Below are positions 1-9,400 of a DNA stretch of 64,000 nucleotides, piece by piece. The position numbers and the translations under genes are program-made. The stretch covers positions 1,674,001 to 1,738,000 of the forward strand of contig CBDFHN010000002.1 in the NCBI GenBank assembly GCA_965247735.1. The letters run 5' to 3'. Every line of letters starts with the position of its first letter. The stretch's first letter is position 1. Below the pieces are notes generated by a model, which was not told where the DNA came from, searched no databases, and worked only from the letters and a program-made list of their open reading frames with translations. The stretch comes from JAOXRU01 sp965247735. Lineage in GTDB: Bacteria > Bacteroidota > Bacteroidia > Flavobacteriales > Flavobacteriaceae.

Positions 1-637
1 GACCATAATCAAAAATAATTTCTTGACCATAACCCGTTGTAATACTAAGCAATTTACTACTAAAAACACCTCCACTTGTAGTATTGTAATGGAACATAAC
101 GTAGTTTCCAAATCGGTCGTCTATACCGATTAGCCTACCATTTTTATCAAAATATTGGGTATTGCCATTTAGAAAACGTAATATATTGGCAGTCTGTTGG
201 CTTGTATCGTAAGGAAAAGCAATGGAGGTGAACTCAAAGTTAGCATCTTCTAAGGTGTAATACCGCATGCCAGAGGCATAACTGCTGTCTATAAAAAAAG
301 ACTGGTCTCCATTGATAAAAACACGTTCCTCATAAATATAACTAAAAGGAAATTGCCAACCAAGGGGCAATCCCAACATTTGATTGCCAGAGTCTAAAGA
401 TGATTGGGAATATTTTATAGAAGGTGTTATATTTTCTCCTAAAAAACCATATACCGTGGGCACGTTTAAACTCAAGGATAAATCACCTGTTCTAGGAGAT
501 ACTTCTGCTCCAAGAGCATTATTAAAGTTTGAGGCATTGGATGCCTGTGACAAATTGGGATTGGAAGACCTTTTTTTAGCGCTCTTAGCTTTTACTGCCT
601 TTTTTTGAGCTTTGTTGTTATTTTTATCTAATGACAT
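1..637 (-). CDS. RHS/YD-repeat protein, N-terminal part (copy 0, truncated by window)
   Basis: The first 212 codons of a sixth RHS copy are visible; the rest lies beyond the left edge. The start is the ATG at 637, matching the start used for the other copies (MSLDKNN). The N-terminus is lysine- and asparagine-rich with no signal peptide. It is followed by the RHS-type motif GAEVSPRTGDLSLSLNVP (residues 43-60 in this family), then beta-rich sequence. One visible difference from its neighbour is an alanine codon in the 'YASGM' stretch where others read 'YSSGM'. It is expected to encode a large beta-cocoon shell. Its tip cannot be seen. Confidence 0.9.
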   Translation of the reverse strand, partial: MSLDKNNNKAQKKAVKAKSAKKRSSNPNLSQASNASNFNNALGAEVSPRTGDLSLSLNVPTVYGFLGENITPSIKYSQSSLDSGNQMLGLPLGWQFPFSYIYEERVFINGDQSFFIDSSYASGMRYYTLEDANFEFTSIAFPYDTSQQTANILRFLNGNTQYFDKNGRLIGIDDRFGNYVMFHYNTTSGGVFSSKLLSITTGYGQEIIFDYG

Positions 638-677
638 CTTTTTTAATGTTTTTTTTTAATGTTTTTTTTAATGTTTT
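638..677 (-). promoter_or_regulatory. Variable AATG/T tract before copy 0 start codon
   Basis: Read on the plus strand, three AATG units are separated by T runs of 9, 8 and 4. On the coding strand this is an A-rich leader with repeated CATT directly before AAAAAAG-ATG. Bacteroidota ribosome sites depend on A-rich leaders more than on Shine-Dalgarno pairing, so tract length could change expression. That effect is inferred. Confidence 0.5.
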
Positions 678-724
678 GTTCCGCTTTATCACCCTGAGCA
701 TTACTAAGAATTGCCTATTTCCAT

Positions 725-796
725 CATTACAAGCTGCGAAGCAATCGGTAGCTTATCGACTAACAATAAGCAGATTGCTTTGCTATGCTCGTAATG
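725..796. repeat. REP-like palindrome (copy a)
   Basis: Two arms, CATTACAAGCTGCGAAGCAA and the near-complement ending in CTCGTAATG, flank a loop of about 26 bases. The arms resemble the widespread 'CATTGCGAG..GAAGCAATC' REP/MITE-like palindromes of many bacteria. It lies in the spacer between two RHS genes and recurs in four other spacers. Confidence 0.7.
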
Positions 797-854
797 GCAC
801 TATGCTTTTACTGTTTACACAGTTTCTTTTCTATTCCATCCCTAGTGGGAGTGC

Positions 855-1081
855 TTATTCAATAGATGTTTCTGCTTCCAACAATTCTGAAGCTGTCAAC
901 AATAATTCAAACTCAATACAATAAACCTTCCCGCCCCAATTAATGCTCTTGATTTTAGCATTTAAAGGCTGATCTATTCGTAAAAGACCTTCGTTTTCTT
1001 TTTTGGTGCCACACCAACGAAGGTGTCCCCTATACCGAGGTGGAGGTAGACCTTATTATTATTATTATTATTATTATTCAT
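855..1081 (-). pseudogene. Fragment of the small beta-prism-like gene, frameshifted, after RHS copy 1
   Basis: The ATG at 1081 lies 7 bases after the RHS copy 1 stop. It is followed by eight AAT codons, AAG and then 'VYLHLGIG', which aligns with 'MVYLEFRIG' of the intact 139-aa gene at 27558-27977. One base is missing around the 'IECG' motif, so the reading frame is lost and the conserved tail ('EGLLRIDQPLNAKIKSIN', 'IEFELLLTASELLEAE') is out of frame. The conserved tail ends at a TAA at 855. It is probably non-functional, or translated only as a short frameshifted peptide. Confidence 0.65.
1055..1078 (-). repeat. AAT trinucleotide tract (8 codons of Asn)
   Basis: Eight perfect AAT codons follow the start codon of the small ORF after RHS copy 1. 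Such tracts can slip without breaking the frame. Asn-rich coding tracts also occur at the tip junction of copies 2 and 4. Confidence 0.8.
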
Positions 1082-1088
1082 CTTTAAG

Positions 1089-4000
1089 CTAGGAATACCA
1101 ATATAAAGCTTTGAGAAAGCCAAAAATAATAAAAAATATGCCCCAGGCAGGCATAATAAAACCGTGAAGAATACCTCCCATACCTTCCTCAGCAACAAGA
1201 TCTCCAGCCTCTCTATAATAATACAAAATACCAGATGGTGGGTCATTGTCACTGTCACTGTCATTGTCATTCAAATCATCGTTTGGCTCGAAAGGTTCAG
1301 GTACTAATCGACTGGCTACCACAGTGGGGAGAAGAAAAACTATAAAACTATATAGTAGCCAAGAGAAAACAAAATTAACGAATCCCTCAAAAAAACCTAT
1401 CTCATGAGACCCCAACCCAAGATCGTTGAAACCCGCTCTCATATACCCAAAATTAAGCAGTTCTGGATAGGCATTAAATAGCGCTCTACGTTGTGAAGTA
1501 GTTCCTCCACCCAGGTATAAGGTTCCTGGATCAACACCGCCTCTAAAACGGGCATCTTGTCTGGCGCTTTGCAGGGCGTTCCTTGCCATATCTTGGGGAG
1601 CTGTAGATTGAAAGGTAGGAGTTCTGTTGGGGGTCGTGGATTTGGGCGATTTTTTCATCGCAGGAATGATTACAAACACCACTACCAATACTACTACTAT
1701 TATTGTTATTGCAACAGCAATAGCCCACCCAATAGGACCAAACGCCGATAATGCAGCAAAAAGACCTACTCCTGCTACAATAGCAAAATGTCCGCTTGGG
1801 TCTGTAAACATTATTGGATTTCCGTTGGCATAAGCATACCTATTAAGCAAAGGCGCAGTATCACGTGTCATAAATCGTTTGATACTGGGATTGTAATACC
1901 TAGCTCGCAGATAAATAAGACCAGACTCCACATCTAAATACTCCATGGAGTATTGAAAAGGATTAGCAAGGATAGTCAAGGCTTCTTCTTTTTTCTTTTT
2001 ATTTTTTTGTACTACATCCGCTGGTATTTCTTTAGTTCCGCCATAGGCTCTGTAGTTATAAATATCTTTTAGCTTATTATCCTTATAGGTAGCCATCATA
2101 TCCTTGTAATTGGATATTAATTGTTGAGACTCCACTTCCTGACTGCTTTCGGTATGCAATAATCTTAGAAAACGTTTGCCTGCAAACATTAAATAACTAC
2201 TGTGCTGCATATCTTGGGATTCATTTATAATAGTAGCGTTTTTAACACGCTCATCGTAATAAAACACAATCGGGCTTTGCCCCTGTATGGTCTTGCTCTT
2301 ACGAAGCCCATTGGGATAGTAAGCATAGCTCGCGTTTAGCTCAGCACTGCTATCGGTATACGAGACCAACCTGTTTTCTAAGTCATAACCATAACTATGC
2401 CCTTTGCTGTTAGCTATAAGATTACCATTGGCATCATAACTAAAAGTAATGCTTTCGGATAATGTTACTTCTTCTACTAACTTATTATCCTTATCATAGC
2501 GGTATTGGCTAATGCGCTGGTTGTTTTGTTTGTCCCTTTCGGTCTTAACACTTACATTATTGGCAGCATCATAAGCATATTCTATTTTAGATAACTGGTT
2601 TGCTTTAGCATCAGTAGTTTTTTCACAAAGCACTTGATTTAGGCTACTGTAACTATACTCGGTTGTTATATTTACTCTTCTATCGGAAGGGAATGCCGTA
2701 GAACTTCTAATCAGTTTAATGATGTTTTGGGTAGTTGGGTCATACACATATTCACAACACAACAAGATGTTTTTATCTTCGGCTAAATTGTTGTCTAGCG
2801 TCACTTCTTTAGCCACCATACCCAAACCTGTGTATTCATAAAAAAGTGTAACTCCATTGCTAGTGGCAATAGATTTTATTTGTCCGCTATTAATTGGGGA
2901 ATCTTCTTTACTTAGGTAAGTTACCGCTGTATGGTATTTTTCATCCACAGCAACGTTATTAATTCTACCAAAACTATCGTATTCAAAATGGGTCTCTTTA
3001 TTAAAAGCATCAGACAGACCAATAAGCATATTTGTAGCATTATAGGTATAGCTAATTTGCTTTCCATCTGGGTACTTTACCAGTGCTAGATTTCCATCTA
3101 GGGTATAGTCATAAGTCATTAGTCCTTGGCTTACACCATCTATAAGCTCCTCTAAGGTAGCTATTCGGAAAGTCAACGGATTATAGGTCCAATTCTTCTG
3201 ATGGATTTTATTGTCCTTATCCTTAAAACTGTAACTTTTTATAAGGTCGTTTTCAAAATAAGAATAACTAAAAACGGTACCAGCATAATCCGTACTTGTT
3301 GCTATACGCCCTACCGAATCGTAGGTAAAACTTCTTGCTTGCCCTAGCGGATTAATCTCTTTTGTTAGCTGGTTTAAATCGTTGAATATAAACTGATCCC
3401 CTACAGCCTCTTCTGCCTCTTGACCAGACTGTACTACCTTTATTTTTTCTAAAACGGCGTTATTAAACAAATCTCGTTCTGTTTCTTTGGTAGCCCTAAT
3501 CTGATCAAATCCCGCATGGGAACGCTTCACAACGGATAACTCAAAATTATAGCCTAGCTCTGTCTCTGCCCAATGTTCCTCTTGTGAAGCAATATCGCCC
3601 AATACAGCAGCAGTCATTTTATCATGAATATTGTAGGTGGCACCACCGCTTACCGTTTGTGATGATGTTGCTGAAAACACCGATGTAGTAATCATCTTAT
3701 GGTGGTCATTAAAACCAATACTACTGGCATGATGCCCATTGTAGTTTGTCTGCTCTGTTTGGGAAACCGAATCCTGTATAACATTCTTTTCATTACCAAG
3801 TATATCGGTAGTAAGGCTAAGCTCTCCTCTAGAGTTGTATTGGTAAGCTACTCTGGATTGGGCTCCTAATATCCCTTCTTCATAGACCAGTTGCCCTACC
3901 TGATTATAGCTCTTTTGAGACAGGACCCGATCCGTATCTCCTGATCCATTATTGTCTGATTCTTGTAGGAGCTGCCCAAAACCATTGCTATAATTATGCA

Positions 4001-5978
4001 GCTTATATCCATTGGCAAATATTTTGGTTACCTTATTATTGGCATAGTCATACTCCCATTCTATAATTCCATCTAAAGGATATTCTGACTTTAGTATATT
4101 ACCCATATTATCATAGCTATGGCTTACACCATAACCTAAGGCATTGCTGGTTTTAATTAACCAGCCAGTAGTAATATCTATTTCTTGGGTACTTGTATCA
4201 CCCTGAGTGTTCGTATTCGCTACAGTTAAGATTCCATCTGATAAATTGTAAGAAATTGCTTCTTCTGTACTGGCTAAATCATGAGTTTTACCGTCTACCC
4301 ATGCTACTTTTTGGTTGGTAATACGACCTTTATCATCGTATTGATAGCTTATTTTCTTTTCTAATGAAGATAGTGCCTCTGCATCCACCTTATCGGCAAA
4401 GCCCGTAGTCATAGAAGCTATATTCTTATGGTCTTGGCTAAGTGCACTTAGCTGTCCACGAACAACAGGAGCTGTATTGGCTGTTTTATCCCATATCCCA
4501 TAATCTGCAGTATAACTCTGAACCAAAAGCCCATAGGAAGGCGTGTCCTTATATCTTGGGTCATCATAATCATAAGTCATACGTGCCGAAGAAGCCAGTT
4601 CTACAGCCTCTTGATTAAGCTTACTTTCATAGCTATCTACAGCAATAAGATTGGCAAATACATCTATACTAGTTTTGGTTAGGTAATGGCGATATTCTCC
4701 TGAATCATTATAAACCTTTGTATGTTCTTCTGTTGGAGTTTGGTAATTTGGGAATTTGGCTATTAAATCATCATATGCAGGAAAAAAACCATCTTTGTCC
4801 TGGCCTTGAAAATTATTCGCCACTTGCTTTATTAGCTCCTTGTCAAGGGTGTAAATATTCCTTTCCAGTTCGAGATGAAGGTGGTTGTAGCAATGTTCCG
4901 TTATAAGTATTCCATCATGGATTTGAGTGGTATACGCATAGTCACTTCCATTTAATAATAGGGTGTCTTCAAAAGAAGAGGGAATATAGTTTGGAAACCC
5001 AGTATAATTATGTTCGTTATCAAGAGGGTTGTAGTTATAAGTAAACTCTCGACTATCCTCTAAATGCTGCTCTTTAACACAGGAAACAACATCTTTTAAT
5101 GTAAAATCTGTACTGCTGAGTTTTAGCTTAATGGCGCTATATTCATAAAGAATCTTAAGACCATTGAAGTAGATCAGTTCAGAGACCAAACGGTTTTCTG
5201 ATCCGCCATTATTAATAATGGTAGTTTTGTTTCCTAAAGGATCTTTATAACCTATAAGTTCCGAACTCTGATTAGCTACCAAATAGGAAAAATCAATGCT
5301 ATTATTATCACTATCGGGATAAGAAATAGTAATGGCATCTTGACCATAATCAAAAATAATTTCTTGACCATAACCCGTTGTAATACTAAGCAATTTACTA
5401 CTAAAAACACCTCCACTTGTAGTATTGTAATGGAACATAACGTAGTTTCCAAATCGGTCGTCTATACCGATTAGCCTACCATTTTTATCAAAATATTGGG
5501 TATTGCCATTTAGAAAACGTAATATATTGGCAGTCTGTTGGCTTGTATCGTAAGGAAAAGCAATGGAGGTGAACTCAAAGTTAGCATCTTCTAAGGTGTA
5601 ATACCGCATGCCAGAGGAATAACTGCTGTCTATAAAAAAAGACTGGTCTCCATTGATAAAAACACGTTCCTCATAAATATAACTAAAAGGAAATTGCCAA
5701 CCAAGGGGCAATCCCAACATTTGATTGCCAGAGTCTAAAGATGATTGAGAATATTTTATAGAAGGTGTTATGTTTTCTCCTAAAAAACCATATACCGTGG
5801 GCACGTTTAAACTCAAGGATAAATCACCTGTTCTAGGAGATACTTCTGCTCCAAGAGCATTATTAAAGTTTGAGGCATTGGATGCCTGTGACAAATTGGG
5901 ATTGGAAGACTTTTTTTTAGCGCTCTTAGCTTTTACCGCCTTTTTTTGAGCTTTCTTGTTATTTTTATCTAATGACAT
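1089..5978 (-). CDS. RHS/YD-repeat protein with hydrophobic tip 1 (copy 1)
   Basis: This encodes a 1629-residue RHS protein from the ATG at 5978, the start conserved in all copies; an in-frame extension to 6101 is unlikely. Residues 1-40 are Lys/Asn-rich without a signal peptide. The RHS entry motif SPRTGDLSLSLNVP is at 47-60. Many YD repeats follow (YDSVGR, YDSFGR, YDANGN), then the RHS core signature 'GLIYLRARYYNPSIKRFMTR' to 'FTDPSGHF' near residue 1398. A conserved hydrophobic linker runs from about 1399 to 1440, then a conserved 'PELLNFGYMRAG' boundary. The 113-residue tip has two hydrophobic stretches (about 1530-1556 and 1602-1626) separated by a D/N-rich loop. In characterised RHS proteins the core encloses and self-cleaves from a C-terminal toxin. 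Here the tip matches no nuclease family I recognise, so a membrane-acting role is inferred. Confidence 0.92.
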   Translation of the reverse strand: MSLDKNNKKAQKKAVKAKSAKKKSSNPNLSQASNASNFNNALGAEVSPRTGDLSLSLNVPTVYGFLGENITPSIKYSQSSLDSGNQMLGLPLGWQFPFSYIYEERVFINGDQSFFIDSSYSSGMRYYTLEDANFEFTSIAFPYDTSQQTANILRFLNGNTQYFDKNGRLIGIDDRFGNYVMFHYNTTSGGVFSSKLLSITTGYGQEIIFDYGQDAITISYPDSDNNSIDFSYLVANQSSELIGYKDPLGNKTTIINNGGSENRLVSELIYFNGLKILYEYSAIKLKLSSTDFTLKDVVSCVKEQHLEDSREFTYNYNPLDNEHNYTGFPNYIPSSFEDTLLLNGSDYAYTTQIHDGILITEHCYNHLHLELERNIYTLDKELIKQVANNFQGQDKDGFFPAYDDLIAKFPNYQTPTEEHTKVYNDSGEYRHYLTKTSIDVFANLIAVDSYESKLNQEAVELASSARMTYDYDDPRYKDTPSYGLLVQSYTADYGIWDKTANTAPVVRGQLSALSQDHKNIASMTTGFADKVDAEALSSLEKKISYQYDDKGRITNQKVAWVDGKTHDLASTEEAISYNLSDGILTVANTNTQGDTSTQEIDITTGWLIKTSNALGYGVSHSYDNMGNILKSEYPLDGIIEWEYDYANNKVTKIFANGYKLHNYSNGFGQLLQESDNNGSGDTDRVLSQKSYNQVGQLVYEEGILGAQSRVAYQYNSRGELSLTTDILGNEKNVIQDSVSQTEQTNYNGHHASSIGFNDHHKMITTSVFSATSSQTVSGGATYNIHDKMTAAVLGDIASQEEHWAETELGYNFELSVVKRSHAGFDQIRATKETERDLFNNAVLEKIKVVQSGQEAEEAVGDQFIFNDLNQLTKEINPLGQARSFTYDSVGRIATSTDYAGTVFSYSYFENDLIKSYSFKDKDNKIHQKNWTYNPLTFRIATLEELIDGVSQGLMTYDYTLDGNLALVKYPDGKQISYTYNATNMLIGLSDAFNKETHFEYDSFGRINNVAVDEKYHTAVTYLSKEDSPINSGQIKSIATSNGVTLFYEYTGLGMVAKEVTLDNNLAEDKNILLCCEYVYDPTTQNIIKLIRSSTAFPSDRRVNITTEYSYSSLNQVLCEKTTDAKANQLSKIEYAYDAANNVSVKTERDKQNNQRISQYRYDKDNKLVEEVTLSESITFSYDANGNLIANSKGHSYGYDLENRLVSYTDSSAELNASYAYYPNGLRKSKTIQGQSPIVFYYDERVKNATIINESQDMQHSSYLMFAGKRFLRLLHTESSQEVESQQLISNYKDMMATYKDNKLKDIYNYRAYGGTKEIPADVVQKNKKKKEEALTILANPFQYSMEYLDVESGLIYLRARYYNPSIKRFMTRDTAPLLNRYAYANGNPIMFTDPSGHFAIVAGVGLFAALSAFGPIGWAIAVAITIIVVVLVVVFVIIPAMKKSPKSTTPNRTPTFQSTAPQDMARNALQSARQDARFRGGVDPGTLYLGGGTTSQRRALFNAYPELLNFGYMRAGFNDLGLGSHEIGFFEGFVNFVFSWLLYSFIVFLLPTVVASRLVPEPFEPNDDLNDNDSDSDNDPPSGILYYYREAGDLVAEEGMGGILHGFIMPAWGIFFIIFGFLKALYWYS

Positions 5979-6005
5979 CTTTTTTAATGTTTTTTTTAAT
6001 GTTTT
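5979..6005 (-). promoter_or_regulatory. Variable AATG/T tract before copy 1 start codon
   Basis: Two AATG units with T runs of 8 and 4 (plus-strand reading) lie directly before the start codon. This is one unit shorter than in copies 0, 2 and 4. Confidence 0.5.
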
Positions 6006-6052
6006 GTTCTGCTTTATCACCCTTAGCATTACTAATAATTGCCTATTTCTAT

Positions 6053-6124
6053 CATTACAAGCTGCGAAGCAATCGGTAACGTATCGATTAACAATAAGCA
6101 TATTGCTTCGCTATACTCGTAATG
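6053..6124. repeat. REP-like palindrome (copy b)
   Basis: This has the same two-arm palindrome as at 725-796, with arms GCGAAGCAATC and ATTGCTTCGC around an A/T-rich loop. It lies in the spacer before RHS copy 1. Confidence 0.7.
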
Positions 6125-6212
6125 GTACTATACTTCTACTGTTTACACAGTTTCTTTTCTATTCCATCCCTAGTGGGAGTGCTTATTCAATAGATGTTTC
6201 TGCTTCCAATAA

Positions 6213-6413
6213 TTATGAAGCTGTCAACAATAATTCAAACTCAATACCATAGATTTCCCCATCCCAATTAATGCTCTTGATTTTAGCATTTAAAGGCTGA
6301 TCTATTCGTAAAAGACCTTCGTTTTCTCTTTTGCTTTCACATTCGATAATCGTACCACCAATATTGAACTGAATGTAGACCATCTTATTTTTTCCATCAG
6401 GTTGAAATGTCAT
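6213..6413 (-). CDS. Small beta-prism-like ORF, C-terminal half only, after RHS copy 2
   Basis: A 66-aa ORF starts 3 bases after the RHS copy 2 stop, the position where an immunity gene would normally sit. Residues 11-66 align with the second half of the intact 139-aa protein at 27558-27977, sharing MVYI, IIEC, KRENEGLLRIDQPLNAKIKS and IYGIEFELLLTAS. The first ten residues are unique. A TCA-TAA change ends it 12 codons before the stop used in the 139-aa gene. It has no signal peptide or membrane segment. It may be a translated remnant left by recombination, a cognate partner of tip 2, or inert. Confidence 0.5.
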   Translation of the reverse strand: MTFQPDGKNKMVYIQFNIGGTIIECESKRENEGLLRIDQPLNAKIKSINWDGEIYGIEFELLLTAS

Positions 6414-6416
6414 GTA

Positions 6417-9400
6417 CTAAAAAATTGTAGTTATAATTGCCATTACAACAATAAATAATAGGAAAAACACAATTAAGAGCGCAATAATGATTATAATAAT
6501 ACCTCGAGTTCCAATTGCATCATGAATATCTCTAAAGCGGGTATGAATACGATCAAGAGTTCGATGATTAACTCCAATAACATTGATATCATGAATGATA
6601 TAATGAAACATCCCACGTACTGCAGCATATATAATAGCTCTATTAAAGTTATTAATATTATTGTTAGGTCTATTATTGTTATTTCTCATCCCTGCTCTCA
6701 TATACCCAAAATTAAGCAGTTCTGGATAGGCATTAAATAGCGCCCTACGTTGTGAGGTAGTTCCTCCACCCAGGTATAAGGTTCCTGGATCAACACCGCC
6801 TCTAAAACGGGCATCCTGTCTGGCGCCTTGCAGGGCGTTCCTTGCCATATCTTGGGGAGCTGTAGATTGAAAGGTAGGAGTTCTGTTGGGGGTCGTGGAT
6901 TTGGGCGATTTTTTCATCGCAGGAATGATTACAAACACCACTACCAATACTACTACTATTATTGTTATTGCAACAGCAATAGCCCACCCAATAGGACCAA
7001 ACGCCGATAATGCAGCAAAAAGACCTACTCCTGCTACAATAGCAAAATGTCCGCTTGGGTCTGTAAACATTATTGGATTTCCGTTAGCATAAGCATACCT
7101 ATTTAGCAAGGGCGCAGTATCACGTGTCATAAATCGTTTGATACTGGGATTGTAATACCTAGCTCGTAAATAAATAAGACCAGACTCCACATCTAAATAC
7201 TCCATGGAGTATTGAAAAGGATTAGCAAGGATAGTCAAGGCTTCTTCTTTTTTCTTTTTATTTTTTTGTACTACATCCGCTGGTATTTCTTTAGTTCCGC
7301 CATAGGCTCTGTAGTTATAAATATCTTTTAGCTTATTATCCTTATAGGTAGCCATCATATCCTTGTAATTGGATATTAATTGTTGAGACTCCACTTCCTG
7401 GCTGCTTTCGGTATGCAATAACCTTAGAAAACGTTTGCCTGCAAACATTAAATAACTACTGTGCTGCATATCTTGGGATTCATTTATAATAGCAGCGTTT
7501 TTAACACGCTCATCGTAATAAAACACAATCGGGCTTTGCCCCTGTATGGTCTTGCTCTTACGAAGCCCATTGGGATAATAAGCATAGCTCGCGTTTAGCT
7601 CAGCACTGCTATCGGTATACGAGACCAACCTGTTTTCTAAGTCATAGCCATAACTATGCCCTTTGCTGTTAGCTATAAGATTACCATTGCCATCATAACT
7701 AAAAGTAATGCTTTCTGATAATGTTACTTCTTCTACTAACTTATTATCCTTATCGTAGCGGTATTGGCTAATGCGCTGGTTGTTTTGTTTGTCTCTTTCG
7801 GTCTTAACACTTACATTATTGGCAGCATCATAAGCATATTCTATTTTAGATAGCTGGTTTGCTTTAGCATCAGTAGTTTTTTCACAAAGCACTTGATTTA
7901 GGCTACTGTAACTATACTCGGTTGTTATATTTACTCTTCTATCGGAAGGGAATGCCGTAGAACTTCTAATCAGTTTAATGATGTTTTGGGTAGTTGGGTC
8001 ATACACATATTCACAACACAACAAGATGTTTTTATCTTCGGCTAAATTGTTGTCTAGCGTCACTTCTTTAGCCACCATACCCAAACCTGTGTATTCATAA
8101 AAAAGTGTAACTCCATTACTAGTGGCAATAGATTTTATTTGTCCGCTATTAATTGGGGAATCTTCTTTACTTAGGTAAGTTACCGCTGTATGGTATTTTT
8201 CATCCACAGCAACGTTATTAATTCTACCAAAGCTATCGTATTCAAAATGGGTCTCTTTATTAAAAGCATCAGACAGACCAATAAGCATATTTGCAGCATT
8301 ATAGGTATAGTTAATTTGCTTTCCATCTGGGTACTTTACCAGTGCTAGATTTCCATCTAGGGTATAGTCATAAGTCATTAGTCCTTGGCTTACACCATCT
8401 ATAAGCTCCTCTAAGGTAGCTATTCGGAAAGTCAACGGATTATAGGTCCAATTCTTCTGATGGATTTTATTGTCCTTATCCTTAAAACTGTAACTTTTTA
8501 TAAGGTCGTTTTCAAAATAAGAATAACTAAAAACGGTACCAGCATAATCCGTACTTGTTGCTATACGCCCTACCGAATCGTAGGTAAAACTTCTTGCTTG
8601 CCCTAGCGGATTAATCTCTTTTGTTAGCTGGTTTAAATCGTTGAATATAAACTGATCCCCTACAGCCTCTTCTGCCTCTTGACCAGACTGTACTACCTTT
8701 ATTTTTTCTAAAACGGCGTTATTAAACAAATCTCGTTCTGTTTCTTTGGTAGCCCTAATCTGATCAAATCCCGCATGGGAACGCTTCACAACGGATAACT
8801 CAAAATTATAGCCTAGCTCTGTCTCTGCCCAATGTTCCTCTTGTGAAGCAATATCGCCCAATACAGCAGCAGTCATTTTATCATGAATATTGTAGGTGGC
8901 ACCACCGCTTACCGTTTGTGATGATGTTGCTGAAAACACCGATGTAGTAATCATCTTATGGTGGTCATTAAAACCAATACTACTGGCATGATGCCCATTG
9001 TAGTTTGTCTGCTCTGTTTGGGAAACCGAATCCTGTATAACATTCTTTTCATTACCAAGTATATCGGTAGTAAGGCTAAGCTCTCCTCTAGAGTTGTATT
9101 GGTAAGCTACTCTGGATTGGGCTCCTAATATCCCTTCTTCATAGACCAGTTGCCCTACCTGATTATAGCTCTTTTGAGACAGGACCCGATCCGTATCTCC
9201 TGATCCATTATTGTCTGATTCTTGTAGGAGCTGCCCAAAACCATTGCTATAATTATGCAGCTTATATCCATTGGCAAATATTTTGGTTACCTTATTATTG
9301 GCATAGTCATACTCCCATTCTATAATTCCATCTAAAGGATATTCTGACTTTAGTATATTACCCATATTATCATAGCTATGGCTTACACCATAACCTAAGG

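Noticed and set aside
631..924. Plus-strand ORFs in the RHS spacers (also 5956-6252, 11215-11523, 21543-21821)
   Set aside because: They run through the palindrome, the AATG/T tract and the antisense of the small-gene fragments. They recur only because the spacer is duplicated and show no protein family signal.
974..1270. 98-codon minus-strand ORF overlapping the RHS copy 1 end
   Set aside because: Its first two thirds are an alternative frame of the RHS tip. Only the last part from 1081 corresponds to the small-gene fragment.
1543..1833. Short ORFs of 60-68 codons on both strands over the RHS linker, repeated in other copies
   Set aside because: They are out-of-frame shadows of the hydrophobic linker codons of the RHS genes.
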